A stretch of DNA of 64,000 nt from Eurosta solidaginis (lineage: Eukaryota > Arthropoda > Insecta > Diptera > Tephritidae), in NCBI RefSeq assembly GCF_040869045.1, contig NC_090321.1, positions 133,663,689-133,727,688 on the forward strand, in the 5' to 3' direction. Made by a program: the position numbers and the translations under genes. Every line of letters starts with the position of its first letter. Within the stretch, counting starts at the first letter, position 1. This document shows, piece by piece, positions 44,290 to 54,940 of the stretch. Below the pieces are notes generated by a model, which saw only the letters and a list, made by a program, of their open reading frames with translations, made no database searches and was not told the DNA's origin.

Positions 44290-44840
44290 TAATTGCTGAT
44301 CTGTCCCGTCTTCTCATTAATTACCAAAATGTTCGTGGTTTACGATCAAAAGTTGTTCCATTCTTCCTTAATTCTTTCAACTTTTCTGCACAAGTTGTAG
44401 CTTTTACGGAGACCTGGCTAAAGCCTGATAATTACAATTCTGAGGTTTTTTCAAATAAATATTCTGTTTATCGGCGTGATAGCATCTCTAGAGCGGGAGG
44501 TGTCCTTATTGCTGTTGAATCTAGCCTATCATCTGAGTTGATTTCGCTAGACAATATCTCTCATATCGAATTCATAGCAGTTAGGATTTCATTCGGTAGC
44601 TATAGCGTAATTGTTTGTTGTTCGTATATACCACTTCGTTCGGATATGGATGTTTATGCTAGTCATAGCTCGGCCATCTGCGATTTGCATTCGCAGTTGG
44701 GAGATAACGATCGCTATACCCTATGTTCGAATAAGCCCCTTGGTTTTCAAGGCAACTTATCAGACTTAATAACATTAAATCTAGGCTTTGCAAGAGATTC
44801 AAGAAATCTGGAGCATCTGCAGACCTCTCTAAATATCTAA
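44290..44840 (+). pseudogene. CR1/Jockey-like LINE endonuclease part
   Basis: LINYQNVRGLRSKV (near 44325), VVAFTETWLKPD (near 44395) and RAGGVLIAV (near 44492) are the APE endonuclease N-terminal blocks with the catalytic Glu of TETWL kept. After YIPLRSDMDVY the domain is cut by a deletion near 44745: the GDFN, SDH blocks are missing and the frame jumps to the linker before the RT. Confidence 0.78.
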
Positions 44841-46570
44841 TAGCTCGTTCTAAATTTCACCGTCTTAATCAGGTTTGTTATAAAAATCACTTGAGTTGTT
44901 GTAAAGCCCAATTTTTAAAAAAACCAAAAAAGTTTTACAGTTTCGTAAATTCAAAGCAGAAAACTTCTGGGTATCCTTCCTCATTAACCTTTGGATGTAA
45001 AAAAACTTGCACTGATGACGACGTTGCTGAAGTATTTTCTGAGTTCTTTAAGTCCACGTATTCATCCAGTGGTTTTCATTCCGGTCAATATCCCTATCGC
45101 TTAGATAGCTCGAATTTCATTAGGAATCCTGCTATTGATGGTAATATTGTTCTTCAGAGTCTTCAATCTTTGAAGCCCACCTTTTCTCCGGGACCGGACG
45201 GTGTTCCTAGTTGCGTGCTTAGGTACTGCGCCGAAAACATGTATTATTTGAGCTATCTCTGGGATCTGCGTCATTCCCGGCACTTTGGAAACAGTCTTTT
45301 ATTATACCCCTGCATAAAAAAGGTAGTAGGTCAAAAGTTGAAAACTACAGGGGTATTGCTAAACTTTCAGTCATTCCTAAAGTCTTTGAACAGATTGTTA
45401 CCAGTCAACTCCAATATCAGTGTTCTAGTCTTTTATCTCATTGCCAACACGGTTTCATTCGTCAAAGGTCAACCACTACAAATTTGCTTGTATTCACCTC
45501 TATAGTTATGGAAGGATTTTTAGCGAATAAGCAAACTGATGTCATCTACACGGACTTCAGCAAAGCATTTGATACCGTCAACCATGAGTTACTTATTCAT
45601 AAGCTTGATTTACTGGGCTTTCCGTTTCACCTATTAATGTGGCTGAAAAACTATCTTTCTAACCGGACCCAAAAAGTCCTGTTCAAGTGCAATCTGTCGG
45701 AATCGTTCGGAGTTTGCTCCGGCGTACCCCAGGGAAGTCATCTAGGCCCTTTGCTCTTTGCCCTTTTCATTAATGACTTGCCACAGACAATATTATATTC
45801 CCATACTTGTTCAGGCCGACTTGGACTCGTTCCAATGTTGGTGCATAACAAATTTACTAGCTTTAAATTGCTCTAAATGTAAGCATATGACATTTCACCG
45901 AGTGAAGCCAGCATTGAAACCTTTTATAATAGATGGTACGCCTTTGGAGCGTATATCTATTGCAAATGATCTAGGTGTCCTTTTTGATCCGAAATTGAAT
46001 TTTATCATGCATATCTATTGCCAACAAAGCGTTGGGTTTACTTGGATTTGTTAAAAGATGGGCTAAAGAGTTCGATGATCCGTACCTCACTAAGGTTTTT
46101 TACACATCGCTGGTTCGTCCAATACTCAAGTATTGCTAATGCGTTTGGTCCCCTGTTTCTCAAAAGCATATAAAGCGTCTCGAGTCAGTTCAAAAGCAAT
46201 TTTTGATATTTGCATTGCGCGGCCTTAATTGGGACTCAAGTCTCCACCTTCCTCCATACAGAAGTAGACTTCTTCTTATTAACTTACCCACTCTGGAAAA
46301 TCGGAGAATTTTACTGAGGGTATTCTTCATCCATAAGTTCATTATTTGAGTAATTGATTCTGCGGACTTTCTCAGCCGCTTGTTTTTTGCGGTTCCCCCT
46401 AGAGTATCCAGACCCTACGTTCCTTTCTATTTACCCCTTTGTCGACGAAACTTTGCTAAAAATAATCCTCTTCTTGTCTGGTGCGCGTACTACAATGACT
46501 TGTATAGCTGTATCAGTCTTCAATGTACTTTTGCCACTATACGTAATGCAATACTTGCCTATCTAATTTA
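44840..46570 (+). pseudogene. CR1/Jockey-like LINE reverse transcriptase, YADD box deleted
   Basis: Segments in several frames: KPTFSPGPDGVPSCVLR (near 45175), DVIYTDFSKAFDTVNHELL (motif A, near 45540), GVPQGSHLGPLLFALFINDL (near 45722), then ILYSHTCSG where the Tyr-Ala-Asp-Asp box should follow. About 25 residues are gone and the frame changes; the chain resumes with DLDSFQCWCITNLLALN near 45820. The C-terminal part runs to about 46570. There is no RNase H. Confidence 0.82.
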
Positions 46571-47217
46571 AGAGATACAAGCTAATTTAATTTAATTTTC
46601 CGGCATTTTATTTCTTCCATAAAAAACAGGAACTATCTCGTTTAAGGATGGAGGAACATTTATCAACATGTATCATTAAGAAGGAACAAGATAGTACTGT
46701 GTTGATTGGAATCTGGTGCATTCCAACAACGTAAAAAATATGATTTTTCATGAGTCACTGACCGGAATCGTAAGCATTCCGGCAGTATAATCTTATGGGT
46801 CAGGCATCGAGCTGATTGGAATCCGGTGCATTCCAACAACACAGGTCATGATACTTTTTTATGCCTTGTGATGGCGTATCCTCATTACACTACTCTTAGC
46901 ACTGCCGGATTCCCATGACATGCTGATTGGAATCTTGTTGCATTCCAACAGGAAGATTGGAATTCACCGCATTCCGAAATCATGCTGAGCGGGATCTGAT
47001 GCATTCCGCCAGTATAAGATTTCGGTATAAGATCTTATTTCAGCTCATATTTCTTATTATTATTATATTCTGAAATTAAAGTGTAATGTTCATTAATATA
47101 TATTTCTTTGTAATATAACATTGTTGAAATCTCGATATATCTTAAATTTTATCTTTTGAGTTGTATATTTATATATCTTTTATATTATGCAGTCGACCAT
47201 AGTTTGTCGTCGACTTT
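46571..47217 (+). other. LINE 3' UTR with six related hairpins
   Basis: Six stem-loops lie at 46701-46730, 46757-46786, 46811-46840, 46923-46951, 46954-46980 and 46986-47012. The common form is a 3-4 bp outer stem ending CTG/CAG, an unpaired A, a 7-bp inner stem NNGGAAT/ATTCCNN and a 7-8 base loop ending GC. The inner stems read TTGGAAT/ATTCCAA, CCGGAAT/ATTCCGG and GCGGGAT/ATTCCGC, that is, both sides change together. Confidence 0.85.
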
Positions 47218-47244
47218 AAATAATAAATAAATAAATAAATAAAC

Positions 47245-47600
47245 TGCCTCCAGATTCTAGCCACCCGACAAGTCTCGACAGAAAGTTGGGATCCCATATT
47301 AATATATCTGGTAACCTCAAAACTCCCAGAAAATACTGTTGCGCTTTGGGAACAATCTTTAAGCTCGCGAAGAGACCTCTCGAACTGGTCCAAAATGGAT
47401 CAATTTCTGACTACTCGCTACGAGATAGTGGAAAGGGTGGATCAATGGCGACCAGCCAAACCCCGATATAATCCACCCTCCACAAATTTCTCAAGGCCTC
47501 CCCCAAGTCAGAATAACCCCCAGTTCAAGCAGGGTCAAACCCAAAACCAAAGCCGCATACCCACTCCTTATTTGAAATATCGGGCATGGGAGGCGGAGTA
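47245..47600 (+). pseudogene. gag: BEL2 gag, part 2
   Basis: Resumes with CLQILATRQVSTESWDPILI, matching BEL1 'TESWDPILV', then LPENTVALWEQSL and a Pro/Asn/Gln-rich linker. The zinc-knuckle block and protease active site expected next are deleted: the sequence runs straight from the linker into an ISGMGGGVVQ flap block in another frame at about 47580. Confidence 0.8.
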
Positions 47601-48230
47601 GTACAAACCTCCAACAAGTTGTGCTCACTGACCTTAGTCTCAAGTGGCCATAAGGTAAAAATAAAGGCCTAGGCAATAGTACTACCTCGCCTCACTAGGC
47701 AACTCCCAACACGCAGGCTAAATAACGACCAAATGCGTAAATGGTCCCACCTCAAGCTAGCAGACCAGAATTCTCAAACACCTCCCAAATCGATCTGGTA
47801 TTAGGCAGCAATCTCATCCCTCAAATAATGCTAAACGGCATCAAAAAGATCTCCCCCACACTGCTAGCCTAAAACACGATATTTGGCTCGATAATAAGTG
47901 GCCAAACCCCCGAAAAGGCGGGAGCACACTCCTCTCAAGCATTGGGAGGTGACGAATGTCCAGCTCAATGAACAGCTACGGCAATTCTGGGAATTTGAAG
48001 AAATATCCAGAACGCGACTGGAAACCCCAGAAGATAAAATGTGCGAAGACTTTTATCAAAGCACCACTACTCGCATGGGTGACGGTCGATATATGGTCCG
48101 GGTCCCATTTAAACCAACATTCCCGAACGATATCAACCTAGCTCAATCCCGTACTGCAGCCCTACGACAGTTCCATGGCATGGAACGTACTCTCTCAAAA
48201 AAGGGCGATCTCAAACACCAGTACGACTAG
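47580..48230 (+). pseudogene. BEL2 protease remnant and linker
   Basis: ISGMGGGVVQTS and AIVLPRLTRQLP are retropepsin C-terminal blocks; the catalytic Asp region is absent. Several stops follow. The linker with EEISRTRLETPEDK and FHGMERTLSKKGDL (to 48227) leads into RT. Confidence 0.78.
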
Positions 48231-49068
48231 GTACTCGAAGAATATCTGTCCCTAGTCCACATGGAAGAATGCAGTCCCACTGAAGTAGAATCTCGGGGTA
48301 AATACTGCTCGTTCTATCTCCCTCACCATGCAGTCGTAAGGCCAGACAAGAAGCCAACAAAAGTCAGAGTTGTATTCAACGCCTCTAAAAAGTCGGGTTC
48401 CGGTCACTCCCTTAACGATGTTTTATGTACCGGACCAAATCTCCAACCCGATCTCCGACTTATGTTGTTAAAATGGCGAACATATAAATTTGTGTTTAAT
48501 GGCGATGTAGAGAAAATGTACCGCCAAACTCTCTTACACCCCGATGACCGAGACTACCAACGGATAATATTCCGAAGCCCCGAACATAGTCCAATAAAGG
48601 ACTACAAGTTAAAAACGGTAACCTTCGGGGTTAACTGCGCGCTTTTCCTGGCTATTCGCACTCTACACGAGCTGTCGAACGATATATCCGATTCCCATCC
48701 ACGCGCAACCCCAATACTAAAGTCCGAGACGATATTTTATCTGGCAGTCATGATCTCCAATCAGCCGAGCAATCCCTAACAGAGACTATAGACGCTCTCA
48801 ATTCAGCCGGCTTCCCCTAAAAAAGATCACTGCAAACCATCCCGACATCCTCCAAAAGATACCGAAAACGGATTTGCTTGAAACCAAATTTCTCGAGTTC
48901 GAAAAGACTAGCACCGCCAAGACCCTGGGCATCCAGAGGAACGCCCTAACGGATACATTCTCGTATACCGCCGACTCAAATCCGGCAACCTCCATAGCAA
49001 AACTTTTCGATCCCGCATGGTGGCTAATGCCAATCATGATACTGGCCAAAATATTGATGCAAGAATTG
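48231..49068 (+). pseudogene. BEL2 reverse transcriptase, catalytic box deleted
   Basis: FYLPHHAVVRP, KVRVVFNASKKSG and VFNGDVEKMYRQ (motif A) are in frame from 48261. After FGVNCALFLAIRTLHE the sequence reaches ILKSETIFYLAVMI: a deletion of about 10 bases has removed Tyr-Val-Asp of the YVDD box and shifted the frame; DILSGSHD can still be read in the other frame near 48730. Later parts (ETKFLEFEKTSTAKTLGIQ, KLFDPAWWLMPIM) follow to 49068. Confidence 0.85.
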
Positions 49069-49640
49069 TAGCTAGACGGGACCGAGTGGGACGAGGAGGT
49101 TAAACCCATCCGTCTAGTCAAATGGGCGCAGTTCTCTCAAAATCTTCCCTCTATCCCAGCCATCCAAATACCCCGATGGATGAATTTTACGCCCGATCAA
49201 TATGTTGAGCTCCACGGATTCTGCGATGCCTCAGAAAAAGCTTATTGCGCAAATCTGTACCTAAGAAGTACCGTCGGTACTCAGGTCCACTCTCACCTTA
49301 TAGTATCCAAAGGCAAAGTTGCTCCTCTCAAAACTATTAGTCTGCCACGCCTGGAGCTATGCGGAGCGCTCCTATTAGCAAAATTAGTCGCAGTAGTCCA
49401 CCCCCATCTCGGCCTAAGTAAAAAAAAGTAATTATGTGGTCCAATTCGGAAATCGTGCTAGCCGGCTGGAAAAGCCACCACACTCTTGGAAGAAATACGT
49501 CTCTAACCGAACAGCGCAGATTATAGATCTCGTAGGAAATGTCCCTTGGACACATGTGCGAAGCAAAGATAACCCCGCGTATCTTGGAACCAGAGGATGT
49601 AGCCCCGTCGAGCTCGCTAACTCATAGCTATGGTGGAATG
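49069..49640 (+). pseudogene. BEL2 RNase H
   Basis: [15 protein letters not shown] near 49205 (catalytic Asp kept), [15 protein letters not shown] near 49340, a frame change after an A7 run at 49423-49429, [15 protein letters not shown], then SKDNPAYLGTRG near 49565 where relatives have NPAD. Confidence 0.8.
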
Positions 49641-51250
49641 GTTCAGAGTTGCTTTCCCGACCCCCCGAGGACTGGCCAACACCAACGGCCAGAAACATTG
49701 TGCATCCCGAACTTCGCCGGGTCGAAGCACTGCATGCCGCTGAGGAGACTGACAATATCCTAGACCGGTTTTCCTCTTACTCTCGAGCTATACGTGTCAT
49801 CGCATATGTTCTCAGGTTCATACGTCGGGTAAAAGATGCATTAAACGGCATGCATAATCCTGTCACCTTCTCGCTATCTCAAGCCGAACTTAAATGAGCG
49901 AAACACCGTCTGATCATCGCATCCCAAACTCGGTACTTGGGTCCAGAACGAGCCTGCCTAGAGAACTCGAAGCCCCTAGGGAAACGTAGCTCCCTGTTGG
50001 CACTTGACCCATTTCTCGACAAGAGCGGAATGCTCCGCGCGAATGGGCGGCTAGCCCAAGGAGACATGCCGTATAATGAGCGATATCCCATTATCCTCCC
50101 CGAAAAGTCTCGTCTTTCTGCCCTGTACCTACGTTTTCTTCATGAGTCACTTCTACATGCAGAAGCTCGACTCATGCAACAAGCTGTAAGGCACGAGTTC
50201 TTCATAGCCCGGCTTAAGCCCCTGATAAAAAAATGGATTTTCCAATGTAGAGTGTGCACCATCCATAAGCAACAAACGCACTCCCAAATAATGACAGCTT
50301 TACCCCCCGAACGATGTACTTTCGCGCCCCCTTCACTACTACTGGCGTAGACTTCGCCGGTCCGTTCCAAATAAAGGCTTCGATGCTCCGACCCTCGTAA
50401 AAGGCTATGTGGCCGTTTTCGTTTGCCTCACCACCAAGGCGGTCCATCTGGAATTGTGTTCGGATCTCACCAGTGAGGCTTTTCTCGCTGCCTTCGCCCG
50501 ATTCGTAGGGTGTCGGTGGTACCCGAAATAAACGATGAGCGACAACGGCAAAACATTCATTGGTGCCAAGCGAGCTACCGAAGTCGAGTTCGTCACCTTC
50601 CTCAACGAAGTCTCGATAGATATCCTCCAAAAGTATGCGCCACAAGGCATCGATTGGAAATGTATACCCCCGGCGCACCCCATATGGGCGGATTATGGGA
50701 ATCTGCCGTCAAAAGCTTTAAAACTAATTTTAAAAAGGTCGCCGGAACACACAGCTTTACCTTTGAAGAATTCTCGACTTTATTAATTCGTATAGAGGCT
50801 GTACTCAATTCTCGTCCCATCTCACCGCTTTCTCAGGACCCAGCGGACCTCACCGCCCTCACACCTGGTAATTTCCTCCGAGGCGCGCCCCTGCTCTCCA
50901 TCCTCGAACCGAACTATGAACACCTATCTATGATTAACCCTTGGGAGCGGTTGAAAGTTTTGCACCACCAATTCAGCAAGCGCTGGAAGAATGACTATCC
51001 CATGGAGCTGCACAAGCGTTATCGATGGAAAACCGCTCAAACTCCCCCTAAAATCGGCGATTTAGTCGTCATTAAGGAAGACAATTTACCGTCTAGGTAG
51101 AGTGAAGAGCACTCATCCTGGCAGAGACGTACACGTACGAGTGGTCGACGTACGCAAAACGGTGTTCTCACCAGGCCTCTCACAAAATTGTGCTTCCTGC
51201 CACCAGCGTAGCTTGACTTAGACCCCCATGGTTCCCTATCATCTCCCGAA
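49641..51250 (+). pseudogene. BEL2 integrase
   Basis: The zinc-binding N-terminus is well kept in 49937-50350: FLHESLLHAEARLM for the His pair and CRVCTIHKQQ for the Cys pair. A frameshift near 50340 precedes VDFAGPFQ (first Asp), and another precedes MSDNGKTFIGA (second Asp, 50535). GGLWESAVKSFK near 50690 keeps the Glu. C-terminal blocks FEEFSTLLIRIEAVLNSRPI, TPGNFLRGAPLL and WKNDYPMELHKRY run to 51100; the last part decays to about 51250. Confidence 0.85.
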
Positions 51251-51393
51251 CTAACTACAGTCCACTAAGCTTAACTATCGACACCATCTCAGAACATAAC
51301 TGAATTATCCCGTACCTCTCACAGGCAGTTCCTAACTCGATGCGTCTTCTCAGGCGTGTAACTTATATACATTTATATTCTCTCTTTCGATAG

Positions 51394-51980
51394 ATGGATC
51401 GTCAGCGCCCTCCGGTTCCAACACCACGGCGCTCGTTGTCATCGCTGGTGTTCATGCCCGAGGCACGCTCGCAACGTAACGAGGCAGTGCTGGATTATCG
51501 AAAATGCCGATTGTGCATGTGGCATCACGCACTCATGAGGTCTTCGCAACTATGCAGCCGCAACAACGTGCGCTGATTGCTAAGGCATATTTATATTGTC
51601 TCAATTGTTTGGCGGTGTCCCACCATACCAACGAGTGCAGCTCCACCGAACGTTGTCGGGTCTGCGGGAATCTTCATCACACATTGCTACACCGAGAAAC
51701 CAGAAGTCGCCAACCGTCGCACGCCATACCACCTCGTTCGCATCCACGTCGCCCGGAGCAGCGCCGTCGTACTCCCGCACCTCCTCGTCGACAGCCACAT
51801 TCCACTAATTGGGCGTCGGATGCACGCCAGCCTCCGCGGCCATCACACATTGGAGATCGCACAATTCGGTGCACCGCCACCGGCCTGTGCTCGTCCACGT
51901 ACAAAAGCAAAGTGGGCAAAATCCACATTAAAGAAGCATTTAGGGCGTTGACCGAGATGCAACATACCTTAGGCGCTTAG
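51394..51980 (+). pseudogene. BEL2 third ORF: nucleocapsid-like zinc-knuckle protein
   Basis: ATG 51394 directly follows TCTCTCTTTCGATAG, a splice-acceptor-like tract. The first frame (to 51576) has a basic Pro/Arg-rich start and CRLCMWHHALM; a 1-2 base shift near 51510-51540 moves to the frame of 51504-51980 with CLNCLAVSHHTNEC (C-x2-C-x4-H-x4-C), then CRVCGNLHHTLLHRE, then a tail rich in Arg, Pro and His and a final ALTEMQHTLGA. The stop is 20 bp before the 3' LTR, against 22 bp in BEL1. The knuckle series resembles the gag block of BEL1 and BEL3. No membrane segment. Function unknown; nucleic-acid binding is inference. Confidence 0.78.
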
Positions 51981-52000
51981 TGCGTCTAGGCGGGTCAGGA

Positions 52001-52241
52001 TGTTTACGCGGCGTAGGCTGTCACACGTCCCATCTCCCTCTTTTATATACGTATATCTATGAATTTATATACAACCCGTATCTTGTATTATATTCGATTA
52101 TATTGAATTGTATTATATTGAATTATCCCCAAAATCAATGAATTGTATTTAACTTTAAATTCCCCATTGGGACTCCTCATGGACGTGTGGCAGCCTCCAC
52201 GGCGCAAATCCACCAAATGGAAATCTCCGCAATCACAGAGT
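52001..52241 (+). repeat. BEL2 3' LTR, truncated
   Basis: Matches 33224-33464 with few differences, then stops abruptly at CAATCACAGAGT, where a LINE fragment begins. Confidence 0.88.
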
Positions 52242-52477
52242 AGCGATCCGGTAGGGAAGGCTCCATTCGAACACAGCCGAATTTATCCCCTGGCTGCAAA
52301 TCGTCCAATAGGCACGGTCCGCATAACACCCTGGATTAGGGGGTTGGCAGTTTTTGGTCACCGACATTCCGCCGCCCTCCTATGAGGCGAAACGGCGTAG
52401 ATGCCAGTCCTAAACAGCCCCGCCTCATATTCGGGCGCTATGGAGATCGGCTAAGCCCTCACGCCAGCGAGGGTGTA
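52242..52477 (-). mobile_element. LOA-like LINE 5' UTR fragment, antisense
   Basis: The reverse complement matches 35962-36180 of the LINE described above: GAGGGCTTAGCCGA, TCTACGCCGTTTCGCCTCAT and CCAGGGGATAAATTCGGCTG words are shared. Only the 5' untranslated region is present, so its 3' part was lost together with the rest of the BEL2 LTR. Usual LINE truncation removes the 5' end, so a later deletion is the likely cause. Confidence 0.85.
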
Positions 52478-53038
52478 CATATATTATGTACTTGTTAATA
52501 TTATTGAAACTGTAGAAGTAAAAATTATCATTTATAAAAAGTTTTCTTTGAATACTTTACGCTTGCCTTTAAACAATTTGTAAGTAAAAAAAAATAAACG
52601 TTTTGTAAGCTTAATGTTTGTTTTCATACATTTACTTTGTTTGTTGGGATATTAATAAATTTATATTACAGTAGGTTTTTATGATTTTAAATAGTACTAA
52701 AATTGGTGAACAATATTAATAAAGTTTTGGTATACATATATAGATATATAGACTCTTTTTATTTAGTTTTATTTGTTTGTCTTTTGTTTAAAGGGTCGTT
52801 TAATATTTGATTAATGGACATTGGCTAGGTCCGTTTTTCGCAATTTTGGCTGTTCTTTGTGCCTGACATTTAAATAATTTTTTACAAATCCCTCACTTTT
52901 TGTTTCTATATATTCCTCTCTTTTTTTTATTTGCTTTAGATATTTTCCTACATTTTTTTTTTTTAATTTGTTTTTTCTTTTACTTTATTAGTGTCTACTT
53001 TATTGTTATGAACATTGTACGGGCGTATTTTCTATCGT
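52478..53038. other. AT-rich spacer
   Basis: No gene or repeat recognised. Confidence 0.4.
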
Positions 53039-53295
53039 TCAATGGAAAGTGTTGTTGTAAATTTCTATTGCCTTACTTACTTGGTATTTTATTGCTAACT
53101 TTTTTTCTATATTTACTGCTCGAATTTTTTCAGTTAATGTATTATTGAGCCTTTCTACATCAGAGTTGCCAGTATGGCTGTTTTGCTTCGATAAATGTAA
53201 TTCTATAGCTTCGTCTTTACAAAATTGTTTTACATTGACTGAATTAAATTCATTATCGCAAATAATTTTTTTCATTTGATCCATGGCTGAGATGT
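53039..53295 (-). pseudogene. Gypsy-group integrase core scrap
   Basis: The minus frame has ICDNEFNSVNVKQFC and HTGNSDVERLNNTLTEKIR, the second Asp and the Glu of a DD(35)E integrase with the correct spacing. It belongs to another Gypsy lineage than the array and has no LTR nearby. Confidence 0.7.
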
Positions 53296-53309
53296 ATAGT
53301 CAGATTTTT

Positions 53310-54940
53310 TCTATCAAAGTTTTTATTGTTTGTGATCTTAAATATTCCGTAACATCAATCAAAGCAGTTACTCAACTATGATCCAGATTGTCTGGGAACA
53401 AGTAATTTGTTATCCTGAATATATTTACTGATTTGGTAATGCATTAAACGTTCAAGTATCTTAGACAGAAAGGGAAGTATAGCAATTGGCCGAAACTCAT
53501 TTTCTGTTTTGGGTATAGGTACGATTTTAGCATGCTTCCATTGAGTGGGATATATTTATTTTGTTATTATAAAACTAAACAGGTGGGTGATATATGGTAA
53601 AATAGTAGGAAATAAAATTTTTATAAATTTTGGATGGACTCCATCACAGCCAATAGTATTGGACTTGATGCTTAGAAAACTTTGAAATATTTCAGTTTCA
53701 GTGAAACATCTAAAATAAAATGAATTTTGATCATTTATACTGCAATGGTTATTGTAATAAGCAATATTAGCCGTAGACGTTGGTAAATTCGTAAATTTGC
53801 TGTTCAAATCATTAATATCTAAATCATCTGAACTATCTACTGCTTTTCCAATAATTCCAAAATTACATATTTCACTCCATCTCGCCTTACTATCTAAGCA
53901 ATTTTTAAATTTTGTTTTATAGTATAATGTTTTGGCAATTATAATGCTTGTATTGACTTTATTTCAGGCATGCTTAACCAACGAACCGATATCATTTCGT
54001 TACGATAATCAACGTTAATAAACGAAACAAAGTCATTTCGTTTCGTTTATTAACGTTAAGAACGTCAAATTAACGTTAAATGACTTTGTTTCGTTTATTA
54101 ACGTTAATTATCGTAACGAAATGATATCGGTTCGTTGGTTAAGCATGCCTGCTTTATTTCTTATTATGCGGAAAGCAGAATGCAGTTCAGAGTTTTTAAA
54201 CCTCTTCCATCTTGCGTAAGCTATATTACGTTGTTCAGTTAAACATTTAATTTCAGGTGTAAACCAAGGATTGTAATTTGTTGTTTTTCTTTTCGTTTTC
54301 ATGGGAACAAATTCTTCGAAGAGTTGTTCAATATTTTCTTGGATAAACTGAAGTTGATCATCTACAGACGGCATATAATATGTGCAACCCCAATCAACCT
54401 GTGACATTTTATCGTATAAGGCAGAAAGATCTATATTCTTAAAATCACGATAGCTATAGTCTTCATTAACCTTTTTTAATTTAAAATCGTAAGTGACGAA
54501 TAGAAGATCATGTTTAGAAAACACAGGTGCAGATATTTGTTCAAACAACAGGATTTTTGACAATGAATTAGTAAAGAATATATCGAGAAGCGAATTTGAT
54601 TTAGGGGTGTAGTGTGTAGGTAAAGTTTTGTTAACAATATCTAGGCCAATACATTTAATTTCATCAGAGAACGAAGAATCTACAAGAATATTGCTATTAA
54701 AATCACCTGATATTATAATATTATTATATCCCACTGTGATATTGGACAAATCCAAAAAAATTCTTTGCAATTAATATTTTTGTTTGGCCTATATACATTC
54801 CCAAGCAGTATTTTTTCATTTCGGTCATATAATTCCAAGAAAATGAATTCAATTTGATCGCCATCTTTTGATTTAGCTTTAAGTTTGCATCTAACATTAT
54901 TTTTAACATAGATGGCAACACCGCCGGCTTTTTTGTCCTT
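53310..54940 (-). pseudogene. Jockey-group LINE ORF2 fragment split by a MITE
   Basis: On the minus strand, from 54940: KKAGGVAIYVKNNVRCKL-type endonuclease block in one frame, then SGDFNSN (near 54690), SLLDIFFTN, SKHDLLF and an extended linker through WFTPEIKCLTEQRNIAYARW (54108-54770). After the MITE the RT begins: TIGCDGVHPKFIKI (near 53650), KIVPIPKTENEFRPIAIL near 53520. It fades near 53310. The 5' end is cut by the BEL3 LTR. Confidence 0.8.
53957..54159. mobile_element. hAT-type palindromic MITE, 187 bp
   Basis: The element 53965-54151 begins CAGGCATGCTTAACCAACG and ends with its exact inverse; nearly the whole sequence is one palindrome with a centre near 54058. It is flanked by the 8-bp duplication CTTTATTT (53957-53964 and 54152-54159). 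CAGG ends plus an 8-bp duplication are hAT hallmarks. Confidence 0.92.

Larger units (their letters stand above)
42490..47244 (+). mobile_element. CR1/Jockey-like LINE inserted in BEL2 gag
   Basis: Contains a 5' UTR, a PHD-like ORF1 and a broken ORF2 with endonuclease and RT, then a 3' UTR with hairpins and an (AAAT)n tail at 47218-47243. No RNase H. The flanking BEL2 gag frame continues on the other side. The exact 5' edge and target duplication could not be fixed; the first inserted base is between 42480 and 42500. Confidence 0.8.
33224..52241 (+). mobile_element. BEL/Pao retrotransposon 2 with nested insertions
   Basis: The 5' LTR (33224-34217) and a partial 3' LTR (52001-52241) share their first 240 bases, from TGTTTACGCGGCGTAGGCTG. 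Coding order is gag, protease remnant, RT, RNase H, integrase and third ORF, as in BEL1. Two palindromic MITEs and a LOA-like LINE lie in the leader and a CR1/Jockey-like LINE lies in gag, so about 12 kb of this span is other elements. The 3' LTR is cut after 241 bp by an antisense LINE fragment, so the outer target duplication cannot be checked. Confidence 0.88.

Noticed and set aside
46701..47012. Heat-shock elements or GGAAT satellite in the LINE 3' UTR
   Set aside because: GGAAT and ATTCC are separated by 7-8 bases and flanked by paired outer stems, which fits RNA hairpins and not nGAAn arrays or tandem GGAAT.
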